In this document: positions 14,307 to 14,324 of the stretch, in pieces | Layout: every line of letters starts with the position of its first letter | Position numbering within the stretch: the first letter of the stretch is position 1 | DNA from: JBOGED01 sp050743625 | GTDB lineage: Bacteria > Actinomycetota > Nitriliruptoria > Euzebyales > Egibacteraceae | Assembly: GCA_050743625.1 (NCBI GenBank) | Contig: JBOGED010000342.1 | Location: 1 to 14,324, forward strand | Direction: 5' to 3' | Length of the DNA stretch: 14,324 bases | The notes under the pieces: generated by a model | The model's input: the letters and a program-made list of their open reading frames with translations, nothing else | Database searches by the model: none | Told to the model about the DNA's origin: nothing | Program-made: the position numbers and the translations under genes

Positions 14307-14324
14307 CCGCGACCAGGGTCGCGG
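14307..14324. terminator. Inverted repeat after the hemerythrin remnant, possible terminator
   Basis: CCGCGACC and GGTCGCGG are exact reverse complements separated by AG, 12 bases after the TGA at 14292-14294. A stable hairpin directly downstream of a gene suggests a terminator, but the window ends here, so a following T tract cannot be checked. Confidence 0.4.

Overview
This is a high-GC window, strongly biased to G or C at third codon positions, most likely from an actinobacterium. The gene content would suit Thermoleophilia or a relative (hemerythrin/Rho-N remnant, YbdK ligase next to a haem-oxygenase-like protein and a CDGSH protein), but the class-level guess is inference. No rRNA, tRNA or CRISPR array was seen.

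Left end (1-544): no gene is recognised. This stretch holds three palindromes and is the 3' exon of a group II intron. The intron (545-2505, minus strand) appears complete. It has a GUGCG 5' end, a reverse transcriptase/maturase gene broken by one extra base in a G5 run, a domain V that overlaps the end of that gene, and a domain VI with a bulged branch-point A.

Island (2601-7886, all minus strand), read in transcription order: a GT2-type glycosyltransferase (6744-7886); a sulfotransferase (5876-6766); a decayed tandem copy of that sulfotransferase (4863-5722); a glycosyltransferase-sulfotransferase fusion (3458-4888); and a second glycosyltransferase (2601-3458). Tight spacing and a TAATG overlap suggest one transcription unit, probably building and sulfating a surface or secreted glycan. 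The two stand-alone glycosyltransferases are visibly less GC-rich than the rest, as expected for acquired DNA.

Right half (7985-14324): a methyltransferase of the HemK/MTQ2 type carries several single-base frameshifts (minus strand). It diverges from a YbdK-type carboxylate-amine ligase followed by a haem-oxygenase-like diiron protein (plus strand). That protein overlaps tail-to-tail with a CDGSH iron-sulfur protein. Next come a two-gene ABC-2 exporter, a small protein made of two internal repeats, and a degraded hemerythrin-like gene with a Rho-N tail. The ligase, diiron protein, CDGSH protein and methyltransferase look like a redox/thiol neighbourhood. Single-base indels pile up in the left 8.7 kb and are absent from the recognised genes to the right, so either decay around mobile DNA or local sequence error must be considered.
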